Source of the DNA: Sedimentibacter saalensis
Lineage (GTDB): Bacteria; Bacillota; Clostridia; Tissierellales; Sedimentibacteraceae
DNA length: 64,000 nt
Assembly (NCBI RefSeq): GCF_007830175.1
Contig: NZ_VLKH01000008.1
Span: forward strand, 1-64,000
Direction: 5' to 3'
Positions 25,791-34,538 of this stretch are shown piece by piece. A model generated the notes under the pieces. That model was given only the letters and a program-made list of their open reading frames with translations. It was not told where the DNA came from and searched no databases. The stretch's first letter is position 1. Each line of letters opens with the position of its first letter. The position numbers were made by a program, and so were the translations under genes.

Positions 25791-26821
25791 TATTTAATGC
25801 CTTGTTCCTCATAGTATTTAATTGCTCCTGGATGGAAAGGAATTTCAACTCCTATGTGAGAATTTTCAAGAGATATATGCTTTGCTGCTGTTGCATGGGA
25901 AGCCTTGATGTCCTCTATGTTGTCAAATATACCCTTTGTAAGGTCATATACAACTTCATCAGGAAGATCTTTGCTAACAAGCATTATGTTTCTTACTGCA
26001 ACTGTGTTTACATCTGTATCTGTTCCATATGTGTCCGCAGGAATAACCTCGGGCACAAAGAACGGATATTTTTCTGTAAGATTTTTAAGTCCTTCACCTT
26101 CTATTGGAACAACAACTATGTCTGCTGAAGTTCCAAGTTCCATAACAGTTGCATTAGGAATTCCGCTTGTTACAAATACTGCATCAACCAAACCGTTTTT
26201 CATCTGATCTATTGCTTCACCGTAGTTCAGGTAATCAACCTTGCTGTCCTCATAAGTCATACCATGAGCTTCGTACATCATTCTCGCATTGAGTTCAACC
26301 CCTGAGTTAGGAGCTCCGATTCCAACTTTTTTTCCCTTTAGGTCTTCAAATTTTGTAATTCCTGTATTCTTTGTAGTCACCAGCTGCACGTAGTTCGGAT
26401 AAAGACCCAGTATACATCTTAAGTCCTCTGCATGTTTTTTGCCTTCAAATGCACCGAATGCGCCGTATGCCTGTGCAACGGAGTCAGACATTGTTATTGC
26501 AAGTTCAGCATCTCCTGTCAAAATAAGATTAATATTTTCAACAGAAGCTCCTGTTGCCTGAGCTGAAGATTTGTAACCTAATTTATTTTGAAACACACTG
26601 GAGAAAGCTCCTCCAATGGGATAATACAAACCGCTTGTGGGACCTGTTGCAACAGTAATGAAGTATTTACTTCTGTCTATTTCCTTTGAATCGTCCCCTT
26701 CATTTTTGTCTGTTGCTGCCTTGTCTGGTTCTGCAGGGGCACTTTGGCTACTGCAAGCTGTAAATGCAGTTGCTGCAATAAGTGTAACTGATAATAATAA
26801 AGCTAGTTTTTTGCGTATCAT
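25790..26821 (-). CDS. TAXI-family TRAP solute-binding lipoprotein
   Basis: A 343-aa substrate-binding protein with a lipobox (AFTAC near residue 23). The mature chain has VATGPTSGLYYPIGGAFS and VGIGAPNSGVELNARMM, typical of TAXI proteins that bind glutamate- or carboxylate-like ligands. The ligand is not predictable. First gene of the three-gene TRAP operon, with a clear promoter at 26864-26892. Confidence 0.92.
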   Translation of the reverse strand: MIRKKLALLLSVTLIAATAFTACSSQSAPAEPDKAATDKNEGDDSKEIDRSKYFITVATGPTSGLYYPIGGAFSSVFQNKLGYKSSAQATGASVENINLILTGDAELAITMSDSVAQAYGAFGAFEGKKHAEDLRCILGLYPNYVQLVTTKNTGITKFEDLKGKKVGIGAPNSGVELNARMMYEAHGMTYEDSKVDYLNYGEAIDQMKNGLVDAVFVTSGIPNATVMELGTSADIVVVPIEGEGLKNLTEKYPFFVPEVIPADTYGTDTDVNTVAVRNIMLVSKDLPDEVVYDLTKGIFDNIEDIKASHATAAKHISLENSHIGVEIPFHPGAIKYYEEQGIK

Positions 26822-26863
26822 AATTACTCTCCTTTTATGAAATTTATTCTGAACATTTGCACA

Positions 26864-26892
26864 ATTTTAATATATTTTTGAAGGAATGTCAA
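26864..26892 (-). promoter_or_regulatory. Sigma-A promoter of the TRAP operon
   Basis: Minus strand TTGACA (26887-26892), 17 bp, TAAAAT (26864-26869). The rest of the 390-bp gap to 27212 is AT-rich and holds only the terminator at 27114-27149. Confidence 0.75.
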
Positions 26893-27113
26893 ATGTATAT
26901 TTCATGCAAACGTTACTAATTTATTGGTTTTACGTTTTCCCAATACTTTGTTGCATTTTTAAAAAATTTAATTTCATAAAATATTGTCGAAAAATAGAAA
27001 ATCGCCAAATTTCAAATCAAAACTTGCAATTGGTCAAACATTAATAAAATATGCATAATTTTACTTATTTATATGCAAATTTTACAAATATATTTTTTAG
27101 CTGCGTGAAGCAA

Positions 27114-27149
27114 TAAAAAAGCAACCCTCATTGAGAATTGCTTTTTGCA
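27114..27149. terminator. Terminator of the lipoprotein gene
   Basis: AAAAAGCAA pairs with TTGCTTTTT around a partly paired CCCTCATTGAGAA loop; T-run on both strands. Confidence 0.7.
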
Positions 27150-27212
27150 TATTGGGTATAGTCTTTGTCTGCTAAAATCACATGACTAATAAATATAATT
27201 TTATCTTTATTC

Positions 27213-27977
27213 TCAAAAGGCTTCTGAAAACGGATAATCATTTATATGCTCACTTAAGTAATTTTCACAGAATTCAGTTAACTTTTTGTTTGTATACTCT
27301 TCTAATGAAATATTAGGTCTTTCAATGTCGTATAATTCAGATACAGTCTTTCTTACATTCATGATATTTTCAGAAACTTTCATATATATGGTGTCGTATG
27401 ATATGCTGCTTCCTACTATGGCTTCTCTTATCATTACGTCATTCACAACTTCCCAGTTAAAGCCTTCTTTTTTAACTGTAATATTAATAGTATTTTCCAT
27501 TATGTTGTTTATATTTCTGTTTACTACGTTGACAGTGAGATCTTTTCTTACTTCTTCAATTTTTTTGTTGCTGTTAATCATACCTGGGAAACCATTGTTG
27601 AACATGAGAATTTCGTACATTATCTTTGCTGTATCTACTCCTGTAATACTCATTTCTACATACGCTCTATCCTTAGAATCATTAAGTTCAATAGAGTTAA
27701 CCTTGTAATCCATTTTACCGGTCAGAAGTTTTAATGACTCTGAATCCCCTATAAAATAATCAAGAAATCCTTCACCGAATTGCTTCTTGATGGCTGATTC
27801 GTCATATACCTTAACTGCATCGAAAACCTCTGTCACTTCTTCATAAACCTTTTGTTCAGTCTTATCATCATAGACGATATCTGAAGGATTGTTGTCTATA
27901 TCCTCAACTTTCCCCGGACCTGAACATGCTGTTAGTATTGCTGTAGACAAAATAAATAATAGTAATAACTTTTTCAT
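27213..27977 (-). CDS. Lipoprotein of unknown function
   Basis: A 254-aa protein with a signal peptide and lipobox (AILTAC, Cys near residue 18), so it should be anchored on the outer face of the membrane. The mature chain alternates acidic helices and beta-prone stretches, including YDDKTEQKVYEEVTEVFDAV and INITVKKEGFNWEVVND, which recall lipoproteins of the NTF2-like or DUF4878/DUF5105 sort. I cannot assign a family. Its own promoter (TTGACT, 17 bp, TACAAT at 28006-28034) and terminator show a single-gene unit. Confidence 0.75.
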   Translation of the reverse strand: MKKLLLLFILSTAILTACSGPGKVEDIDNNPSDIVYDDKTEQKVYEEVTEVFDAVKVYDESAIKKQFGEGFLDYFIGDSESLKLLTGKMDYKVNSIELNDSKDRAYVEMSITGVDTAKIMYEILMFNNGFPGMINSNKKIEEVRKDLTVNVVNRNINNIMENTINITVKKEGFNWEVVNDVMIREAIVGSSISYDTIYMKVSENIMNVRKTVSELYDIERPNISLEEYTNKKLTEFCENYLSEHINDYPFSEAF

Positions 27978-28005
27978 ATTAACCTCGATGTCTTTTTATA
28001 TAAAG

Positions 28006-28034
28006 ATTGTACTTTAATACATGATAAAAGTCAA
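28006..28034 (-). promoter_or_regulatory. Sigma-A promoter of the lipoprotein gene
   Basis: Minus strand TTGACT (28029-28034) and TACAAT (28006-28011), 17-bp spacer, about 30 bp before the start codon. Confidence 0.7.
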
Positions 28035-28121
28035 TTATACTTTGACTATAAAATTATTTTTATTTCAAATTTATATTATATCTATTAAATAAAATCCTAC
28101 ATTTAATGCGGATTTTCTTAC

Positions 28122-28163
28122 AAAAAAATAGCGGCCCTCACATGAGAATCGCTTTTTATTTTA
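28122..28163 (-). terminator. Hairpin after the dipeptidase gene
   Basis: A stem (AGCGgCCCTCA with TGAGaaTCGCT) flanked by A-run and T-run, 26 bp past the VanX-like stop. Closely similar to the hairpin at 27114-27149. Confidence 0.7.
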
Positions 28164-28188
28164 TTTATACAGTTGACATGCTTTTATA

Positions 28189-28758
28189 TTAAATCTGAAA
28201 ATCCATAAACGGTGTTGGTTCAGTACTTACATCATAGAAATGCCACCATTCTTTATCATAAGCCAAAAAACCAACGCTTTCCATTACTTCTTTCAAATAT
28301 GTTGCATTCTTTCTTCCTTCTTCTGAAGTCTTTATACAATTAAGAGAGGCTCTTTCTGTCATATCATCAAACTCAGATGGCATAGCTATATCATTTCCAT
28401 CCAAATCAGTTAAAGTAATATCTACACAAAGACCATTCATATGGGTTGGTCTGAACTTTTTTATCTTTCTCATATCAGGTGGTTTTGCTACAAAATCATG
28501 ATTAGGCATTATTTCCCAAAACTTAGCCTGTGCACTTATAGGTCTGTATGCATCCCAGACTTTCACCCTGTAACCTGCAGTCTTAAATATGTTTTTGGCT
28601 TTTATTAATATTTCTGCAGTATGTTTATCTATCCAGCATTCACCTGAATTATATATCTTTTGACCAGTAAAATTATCAGTCGTTGCGTATTTTAGATATA
28701 TAATAAATTCATTGTCCATTTCGACTAATTTTACCAAATTTCCTTTTTCATTATACAT
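28189..28758 (-). CDS. D-alanyl-D-alanine dipeptidase (VanX/DdpX family)
   Basis: A 189-aa zinc peptidase that splits D-Ala-D-Ala. All catalytic features are visible: Arg72 in DAYRP, zinc ligands His106 and Asp113 in THMNGLCVDITL, catalytic Glu170 and zinc ligand His173 in KEWWHF. There is no signal peptide, so it acts in the cytoplasm. No vanH/vanA genes are present. The neighbours are a transporter, an amidohydrolase remnant and a sigma-54 activator, which point to dipeptide use as food (as for E. coli DdpX) rather than to vancomycin resistance. Confidence 0.9.
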   Translation of the reverse strand: MYNEKGNLVKLVEMDNEFIIYLKYATTDNFTGQKIYNSGECWIDKHTAEILIKAKNIFKTAGYRVKVWDAYRPISAQAKFWEIMPNHDFVAKPPDMRKIKKFRPTHMNGLCVDITLTDLDGNDIAMPSEFDDMTERASLNCIKTSEEGRKNATYLKEVMESVGFLAYDKEWWHFYDVSTEPTPFMDFQI

Positions 28759-28767
28759 ATTATAAAT

Positions 28768-29049
28768 TTACGCTCCTTCATTAAGCAATGAAATAACATT
28801 TTTAACTTGAAGCTTACCCCAAGCATCATGCAATTTTCATCAATAGTAAATTGTGGATGATGCAAGTCTACCATAGTCTCATTTTGTAGATTATGGCAAC
28901 CCAAATGAAAATAACATGCAGGTTTAGTCATTGCAGGAAGAAAAATTTTACTTTTTCTTTCAATTTATCTTTTAACAAGTTTATGATTCGTTCTGTGATT
29001 TCTATAATTTCCTTATAAGGATTATTTTTATTATTTTATCCACATCCAT
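28768..29049 (-). pseudogene. Decayed M20-type amidohydrolase
   Basis: A remnant between the transporter and dipeptidase genes. Its 5' end keeps a good start (GGAG, 6 nt, ATG at 29049, MDVDKIIKIILIRK then stop). Its 3' end keeps HNLQNETMVDLHHPQFTIDE, the C-terminal signature of M20 amidohydrolases, and a shift of frame at the GGGG near 28812-28815 restores a tail GKLQVKNVISLLNEGA that stops 9 bp before the dipeptidase start. Nearly 300 codons are missing between. The family call rests on the C-terminal motif. Confidence 0.6.
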
Positions 29050-29077
29050 TTCATTCTCCAAATTGTAGAATTTGCCG

Positions 29078-29107
29078 AGCCCGAAATTAATAAGTTGAGG
29101 GCTCGAC
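29078..29107. terminator. Hairpin downstream of the YfcC-like transporter
   Basis: CGAGCCC and GGGCTCG pair around a 16-nt loop, in the 79-bp gap before the amidohydrolase remnant. No T-run follows on the minus strand, so it may stabilise rather than end the mRNA. Confidence 0.4.
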
Positions 29108-29128
29108 ATATATATTTTTATTATTATA

Positions 29129-30538
29129 TCAATATCCTATCAATACTGCGATTTCAAGCATAATCATTTGAGCTCCAAGTAGCATTAAGAACAGCGGAGT
29201 AAACCATTTATACCACTTTTCAAGTTTGATACCACCCAATCCGCAGATGATAACGATGTCAGCTGTAGGCCAGAAAATGTTTGATAAGCCATCACCAAAC
29301 TGGAATGCAAGCACTGCTGTTTGACGAGTTACACCAATAATATCAGCAAGCTGGGCCATGATAGGCATTGTAGCAACTGCTTGACCTGAACCGGATGGAA
29401 TAAAGAAGTTTATTAAAGTTTGAACAATAAGCATCAATTGAGCTGATATCCCGCTTGGTGCATTCTTTAACAGATTCGATAGATGGAAAATAACAGTATC
29501 CATTATCATAGCATCTTTCATTACTACTACAATGCCCTTAGCAACACCAGTAAGTATACAGCCCCATACAACTGTTTTTGCACTGTCTATGAACTCAGCA
29601 CACCATTTGTTTGGCGACCATTTCTTGATTCCGGCGCCAACCATGGACATGATTAAAAATAACCCGCATAGCTGAGGATAGTCCCATCCCCATTTCATAA
29701 GTCCTAGCATTAAAATCACTAATGTTACTGCTATGTCTATGATTACTAATAAGTCAGATGTAGTAAACTCATAAGAATCCAAATCTCCTTCTGCAAATTC
29801 ATGTATTGACTTTTCTCCATAAACAACTGAAGATTTAGGATCTCTAGAAAGTTTTTTAGCATATCTAATTACATACACTATTGTAATTGTCATAAATACA
29901 ACTAAACAAATAGCTCTGTACCAAGTTCCGGAATACAACTCTACTTGAGAAACATTCTGAGCTACACCTACTGTATAAGGATTCAATGTAGCACCCATAA
30001 ATCCTACAAACTCACCGCAAGCTATAACTGCAAAACCAAACATTGCATCGTAACCCATCGCTATTCCTAAGCCAATAATGAGTGGATAAAAGCCATAGAA
30101 TTCACTGGCCATACCGAAAATTGACCCACCTAAACCAAAAATTATCATCAGTATAGGTACTAATATCAATCCTTTATTGCCTAGCCGTTTGAGCAATGAG
30201 CCTATTCCAGAATGGAAGGCCCCGGTTTTTACCATTACTCCAAAAGTACCACAACAGCATAAAATTACAAAAATAATATCTGCAGCATCAACACAGCCTC
30301 TATAGAAAGCTGCGAATAAACCTAAAAAACCTGTAGGTGATACTTCTGACTTATCAACTTCATGATAAGTTCCATCAATAGCTACACTTCTAATTCTTCC
30401 GTTAACATCCTGATCTTGATAATCATATGTACCTGATGGTATGACCCATGACAATATTGCCATGATTAAAACCACAGCAGCTACAATTATTAAGGTATCA
30501 GGCATATTAAACTTTCTCTTCTTATTTACACTTTCCAT
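29129..30538 (-). CDS. YfcC-family (C4-dicarboxylate/arginine-type) membrane transporter
   Basis: A 469-aa permease with about 11-12 hydrophobic spans. The start PDTLIIVAAVVLIMAILSWV and PSGTYDY, and the late motifs FFIPSGSGQAVATMPIMAQL and FQFGDGLSN, are those of the YfcC/DcuC-related family of carboxylate or amino-acid carriers. The substrate is unknown; the context suggests a peptide or N-acyl amino acid. AGGAGG precedes the ATG. A near-consensus sigma-54 promoter is 54 bp upstream. Confidence 0.88.
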   Translation of the reverse strand: MESVNKKRKFNMPDTLIIVAAVVLIMAILSWVIPSGTYDYQDQDVNGRIRSVAIDGTYHEVDKSEVSPTGFLGLFAAFYRGCVDAADIIFVILCCCGTFGVMVKTGAFHSGIGSLLKRLGNKGLILVPILMIIFGLGGSIFGMASEFYGFYPLIIGLGIAMGYDAMFGFAVIACGEFVGFMGATLNPYTVGVAQNVSQVELYSGTWYRAICLVVFMTITIVYVIRYAKKLSRDPKSSVVYGEKSIHEFAEGDLDSYEFTTSDLLVIIDIAVTLVILMLGLMKWGWDYPQLCGLFLIMSMVGAGIKKWSPNKWCAEFIDSAKTVVWGCILTGVAKGIVVVMKDAMIMDTVIFHLSNLLKNAPSGISAQLMLIVQTLINFFIPSGSGQAVATMPIMAQLADIIGVTRQTAVLAFQFGDGLSNIFWPTADIVIICGLGGIKLEKWYKWFTPLFLMLLGAQMIMLEIAVLIGY

Positions 30539-30591
30539 TTGAAACCTCCTATATTTGTCAAATAAGCCTTGATTAATATCAATAGCATATA

Positions 30592-30608
30592 AGCAAATAA
30601 TGTGCCAA
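30592..30608 (-). promoter_or_regulatory. Sigma-54 (-24/-12) promoter
   Basis: The minus strand reads TTGGCAC-ATTAT-TTGCT, which matches the sigma-54 consensus TGGCAC-N5-TTGCW at every key base. It lies 54 bp upstream of the transporter start. The sigma-54 activator encoded just upstream is the obvious partner. Confidence 0.85.
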
Positions 30609-30627
30609 CATTATTTAAAAAAGAATT

Positions 30628-30675
30628 GTGTAAATTTACGCATTCTTATTCGTACAACTACACAATTCTTTTCTG
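30628..30675. promoter_or_regulatory. Long inverted repeat: activator site or terminator
   Basis: AAAAGAATTGTGTA and its exact complement lie about 22 bp apart, between the serine-hydrolase stop and the sigma-54 promoter. On the minus strand a T-run follows, so it may terminate the upstream genes. It could equally be the upstream binding site of the activator, about 70 bp before the start of transcription. Confidence 0.5.
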
Positions 30676-30695
30676 TTTATTACGTTTATCCGGAC

Positions 30696-31499
30696 TCAGT
30701 TCGTTTTTCCGGATTTATTTGAGTTTTTGAAGCACAAAAGCGTAATATCTCTCATTATACTTTCTGCATTCCTTGTATTAGAATCCTCAGCTGCCATACA
30801 TAAAATAAATGGATTTTCACTATAGATAATACCCATATCCATTATCAAATTATCGTCTATACCCGTCTGGTGAGCAATAGGAAGCTCTTCATCAAAGTAA
30901 TAAGGAATAATGCTGTTTTGTTGATGTCCTCTTAATATTTCAAGCATTTCAAAGCTTGCTTTATTTGATATTATTTGTCCTTTATACATTCTGTAAAATA
31001 GACTGGCCATTTCCTTTATGGAAACATAGTTTTCTATACCCTTGTCTATCTTTTCCTTGTCCAGAATTGCCCTGTGAAGTCTGGTCTTAGGAAATCCAAG
31101 CATATCCAGAGTTTTATTTATTTCTTCCTCTCCAAACATTCTGAATAATATATTGAAAGCTATGTTATCACTTACTGAAGTGCTTAAACTGTATAAATCT
31201 TCCAGTGTCAATTCCGTGCCTTCATGAAGATATTCTAGTGCACCGAACGTCTTTATTCTTTTTTCTTTGTTCCCTATATAGTCGCTCTTTTTAAGAATGT
31301 ATTTACTGTCTTTTCTGGCCTTTTCAGCCTCTATCCATTTAAATGCCTCAAGAAGAGTGATGATCTTCACTGATCCGGAGGCAAAAAAAACATCACAATT
31401 TCCGGCAAAGCAACTTTCACCACTATTTAAATCTATGTAATAAATACCTATCTTGCCACGAAAGTTTTCAATTCTATCTTTAATATTATCTAAAATCAT
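30696..31499 (-). CDS. Beta-lactamase-like serine hydrolase with altered active site
   Basis: A 267-aa cytoplasmic protein (no signal peptide) with the class A beta-lactamase/DD-peptidase fold pattern. The nucleophile region reads FFASGSVKI (residues 38-46), so Ser41 and Lys45 are four apart, Ser43 and Lys45 two apart, and the required S-x2-K spacing is absent. The SDN motif is kept (SVSDN), and the KTG motif reads HQTG. Members include enzymes and inactive relatives. It overlaps the activator gene by 14 bp and probably senses or processes peptidoglycan-like ligands, but this is inference. Confidence 0.75.
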   Translation of the reverse strand: MILDNIKDRIENFRGKIGIYYIDLNSGESCFAGNCDVFFASGSVKIITLLEAFKWIEAEKARKDSKYILKKSDYIGNKEKRIKTFGALEYLHEGTELTLEDLYSLSTSVSDNIAFNILFRMFGEEEINKTLDMLGFPKTRLHRAILDKEKIDKGIENYVSIKEMASLFYRMYKGQIISNKASFEMLEILRGHQQNSIIPYYFDEELPIAHQTGIDDNLIMDMGIIYSENPFILCMAAEDSNTRNAESIMRDITLLCFKNSNKSGKTN

Positions 31500-33246
31500 T
31501 TTCTTCTATCCCCTCATATATGATGGCATATTTCTTTATCTTATCAAAAATTGCAGTCCTTCCTATATCTAAATACTGAGCTGCCTTGAATTTATCTCCA
31601 TGGAATAAATCTAATGCATTTCGTATTGCCTGTTTCTCACAATTTTCTTTCAATTCTTTTAAAGTCATGGGTTTTAACGCAAACTTATCATGCTCAGGCA
31701 ATATTATGTCATCTGGAGGTATTATTTTTTTATCACATAATATGGCAGCCTTTTCCAATACATTTTCCAGTTCTCGAATATTCCCAGGCCATGGATATTC
31801 CTTGATTTTTTCCAGAGTCTGATACCCTATCAAAACAGGTTCTATCTCAAGCCTTTCACATATTTCAGGAAGAATGTCTGATATTATAGAGTGTATACAA
31901 TCTAATCTTTCCCTTAGCGGAGGTATCTCAATTGGAAATACATTTATCCTATAGTATAAATCTTCTCTGAATCTCTTCTCCTTTACCATTTCTGCCAGAT
32001 TCTTGTTTGTTGCTGCAATAAATCTTACATCAACCTTGTGTTTTTTTGTACCACCCACACGATAAAACGTCTTACTTTGCATTACTTCCAGCAGTTTACC
32101 CTGAAGTGTCAGCGGTATTTCACCTATTTCGTCCAGAAATAGCGTGCCGCCGAATGCCATGTCAAGCAATCCTTCTTTACCGCCTTTTTTAGCTCCTGTA
32201 AAAGCACCTTCTTCATATCCAAACAACTCACTTTCCAATAGATGATACGCTATAGCAGCACAATTTATATGAACAAAGGGCTTATCCTTCCTTTTGCTGC
32301 AATTATGTATTTCTTTTGCCAAGTATGTCTTTCCGGTTCCACTTTCACCCGTCAATAAAATAGTTGCATTGGTAGCACTGCCTTTTTGAAGGAGTTTTTC
32401 CAGCTCTCTAAATTTACCTTCATTTCCCCACAATCTGAAACTATTGTATTGTATACTGCCGTACATATCTTCTGATACCTTACATAATATCTTATTATAT
32501 TTTAAATTATCATCGATAATTCTTTTTATGAGACTATCTTCCTCATCAAATGAGATAACATTATACAGAACATCCTTAACTTTAATTGTTTCACTGGAAA
32601 TGAAAACCTTTGTATCTTTAAAATCAGTTAATGCTCCACCTCTTATAATTGATTCATATATACTATGATGAATGAGTTTTTTTAGATTCATATCCTGAAT
32701 TTTCTCTTTATCGCAGTATCCATTAAAAACCTTTTTGTTTAAGGTTATCTCAAAGCTATTCTCTTCCTTATCATCATGAATAAAATATTTTATTCCGTTA
32801 TCATCTGCAAGAATTACAATTTCTTTATATATATCCGTATCAAAGGACATTATCTGAGTATCGACCTTTACTATGATATACCTATCTTTTCTTATTATTG
32901 ATATGGATTTTCTCTCATAGATGGTATCTATTAATTCTTCTATTTTTCCTTCATATTTAAAATTCTGCTTTATTATCGGCATTATTTCTTCGCTGTCTAT
33001 TGAAGCAATAACCAATAGTCTTTTATCATAACGCATTTCATTAGCAGGTATTTTAAATTCCTTAGAAATATATGAATAATCTCTTTCTGAATTGGAAACA
33101 TAAATCAAAACGTTACCTTTTTCAAAGCTTCCACTTGGAAAAGCAACAGGCGTAACTAAATCTTTTTTTATGTATTTTAAGGTTTTATCACCTAAAAAAA
33201 CAATATTCTCATTTTGATCTGTTATTATATAATTATCAGTTTTCAT
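31486..33246 (-). CDS. Sigma-54-dependent transcriptional activator
   Basis: A 586-aa enhancer-binding protein. Residues 1-270 are a sensor region that I do not recognise. The AAA+ domain follows (Walker A GESGTGKT near 300, the sigma-54 contact GAFTGA, Walker B GGTLFLDEIGE). A Fis-type helix-turn-helix ends the chain (AAQYLDIGRTAIFDKIKKY). It should bind upstream of the -24/-12 promoter at 30592-30608 and switch on the transporter and dipeptidase genes. A strong AGGTGGGG precedes the ATG. Confidence 0.93.
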   Translation of the reverse strand: MKTDNYIITDQNENIVFLGDKTLKYIKKDLVTPVAFPSGSFEKGNVLIYVSNSERDYSYISKEFKIPANEMRYDKRLLVIASIDSEEIMPIIKQNFKYEGKIEELIDTIYERKSISIIRKDRYIIVKVDTQIMSFDTDIYKEIVILADDNGIKYFIHDDKEENSFEITLNKKVFNGYCDKEKIQDMNLKKLIHHSIYESIIRGGALTDFKDTKVFISSETIKVKDVLYNVISFDEEDSLIKRIIDDNLKYNKILCKVSEDMYGSIQYNSFRLWGNEGKFRELEKLLQKGSATNATILLTGESGTGKTYLAKEIHNCSKRKDKPFVHINCAAIAYHLLESELFGYEEGAFTGAKKGGKEGLLDMAFGGTLFLDEIGEIPLTLQGKLLEVMQSKTFYRVGGTKKHKVDVRFIAATNKNLAEMVKEKRFREDLYYRINVFPIEIPPLRERLDCIHSIISDILPEICERLEIEPVLIGYQTLEKIKEYPWPGNIRELENVLEKAAILCDKKIIPPDDIILPEHDKFALKPMTLKELKENCEKQAIRNALDLFHGDKFKAAQYLDIGRTAIFDKIKKYAIIYEGIEENDFR

Positions 33247-33742
33247 TTTATCCCCACCTATTACATTGACCTTATGTATTACTTACACCATTATTTTTAT
33301 ATTTTGTCATTAGAAAAATTTAATCTAACAAAGTAGATTTCATTTCTTATAATTAAGATATAGCTGAAACTTACCTTCTTAAATAGATTTTTAACTAAAA
33401 AATTATTTTTCATAATAACCATTTATTAAACCATATTTACATGCTACTACATCATCATAAAACCATTAATTGTATTAAGCAAGATAAACTTCCAGCATTT
33501 TTGAAACTAATTATCATTTCACCTAAAGCATCCTGAATATTTATTTTCACTTCATTGTTGAATGTGTAATACTACATTATCCATAAAAATCGCTTATGCA
33601 GCCAACCTAATGTCACTTCAGAAAATGAGCATTAGTGTAGTCTGTACTTAGAAATTCTTTCTTCTGTTGTGAGAATTTGATGGTATAATAAAATCAAAAT
33701 AGTTAATTTCGAAGAGTAAGAAAACTTAATGGAGGTGGATAT
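33247..33742. other. AT-rich gap without a gene
   Basis: About 500 bp between divergent genes. I find no frame with a ribosome site and no repeat. It must hold the promoters of the sigma-54 activator (minus) and of the YdeI-like gene (plus); for the latter a TATAAT is at about 33684-33689 with no good -35 box. Confidence 0.5.
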
Positions 33743-34303
33743 ATGAGCGAGATTTTAGTTTTTTCAAACAGGGAAATGTTTCGTGAATGGTTACACCAAA
33801 ACGGAACAAGCAGTGAAGGTGTATGGTTGCTTTTCGGCAAAAAAGGAGGGCCAACCACTCTTACTGCTGCTGAGGCATTGGAAGAAGCTCTGTGCTATGG
33901 CTGGATCGACGGAAAGATGCAAAGTATTGACAACACAAAATATAAGAAGTATTTTGCGTGCCGTACGGCAAATAGTAAATGGTCGGATAAAAATAAGGAG
34001 TTAGTCATGAAACTTGAGGAACGAGGAATAATGACCGATTATGGTAGGGAAAAAATAACGGAGGCTAAGAAAAACGGACAGTGGAATGCTCCTAAATCTC
34101 CAGGAGTTTCCGAAGAACAGATAGTTGCTTTATCAGATTTACTCAAAGCACATGAACCGGCCTATACGAATTTTCAGGGTATGTCTCCATCTGTAAAAAA
34201 GACTTATACACGGGCATATTTTGATGCAAAAACAGATGCCGGACGGGATAACCGTTTGTCTTGGATGATTGAGCGCCTCAATAAAAATCTAAAACCCATG
34301 TAA
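33743..34303 (+). CDS. YdeI/OmpD-associated family protein
   Basis: A 186-aa soluble protein of the YdeI family (ALCYGWIDGKMQSID, YKKYFACRTANSKWSDKN). Relatives have been linked to bacteriocin or peptide tolerance, but the molecular role is not known. A good GGAGGTGG precedes the ATG. It is a single gene on the plus strand between long gaps, and its GC content and codon use look higher than those of its neighbours, which may mean recent transfer. Confidence 0.85.
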   Translation: MSEILVFSNREMFREWLHQNGTSSEGVWLLFGKKGGPTTLTAAEALEEALCYGWIDGKMQSIDNTKYKKYFACRTANSKWSDKNKELVMKLEERGIMTDYGREKITEAKKNGQWNAPKSPGVSEEQIVALSDLLKAHEPAYTNFQGMSPSVKKTYTRAYFDAKTDAGRDNRLSWMIERLNKNLKPM

Positions 34304-34414
34304 TTTAGTAACAGTAGTCTACTTTCATAACATTACCATAGCTGGTGTTGTCTGTTCCTGCAATTGTACAGTTTTCAAATTTTCATTCCAATCATTAAAT
34401 AGCGGTGTGCATCA

Positions 34415-34454
34415 TAAAAACGAGGGCCTTGAATTTTTCATTCAAAACCCTCGT
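34415..34454 (-). terminator. Terminator of the hem-cbi operon
   Basis: ACGAGGG pairs with CCCTCGT, extended by TTGAAT/ATTCAA, and five T follow on the minus strand. It lies 85 bp past the cbiO stop. Confidence 0.75.
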
Positions 34455-34538
34455 CAGACCTATAAAAAATGAGTTTCTCGCAAATACAATGTGATAATTG
34501 CAATTCCATTGTGAATATAAAAAGGAATATTTTAAACA

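Noticed and set aside
28189-28758. Part of a vancomycin-resistance cluster
   Set aside because: The enzyme is VanX-like, but no vanH, vanA, vanR or vanS genes are near. The neighbours suggest catabolism.
28731-28931. A 66-codon gene upstream of the dipeptidase
   Set aside because: The frame contains the C-terminal motif of an M20 amidohydrolase and then shifts frame. It is better treated as part of a pseudogene.
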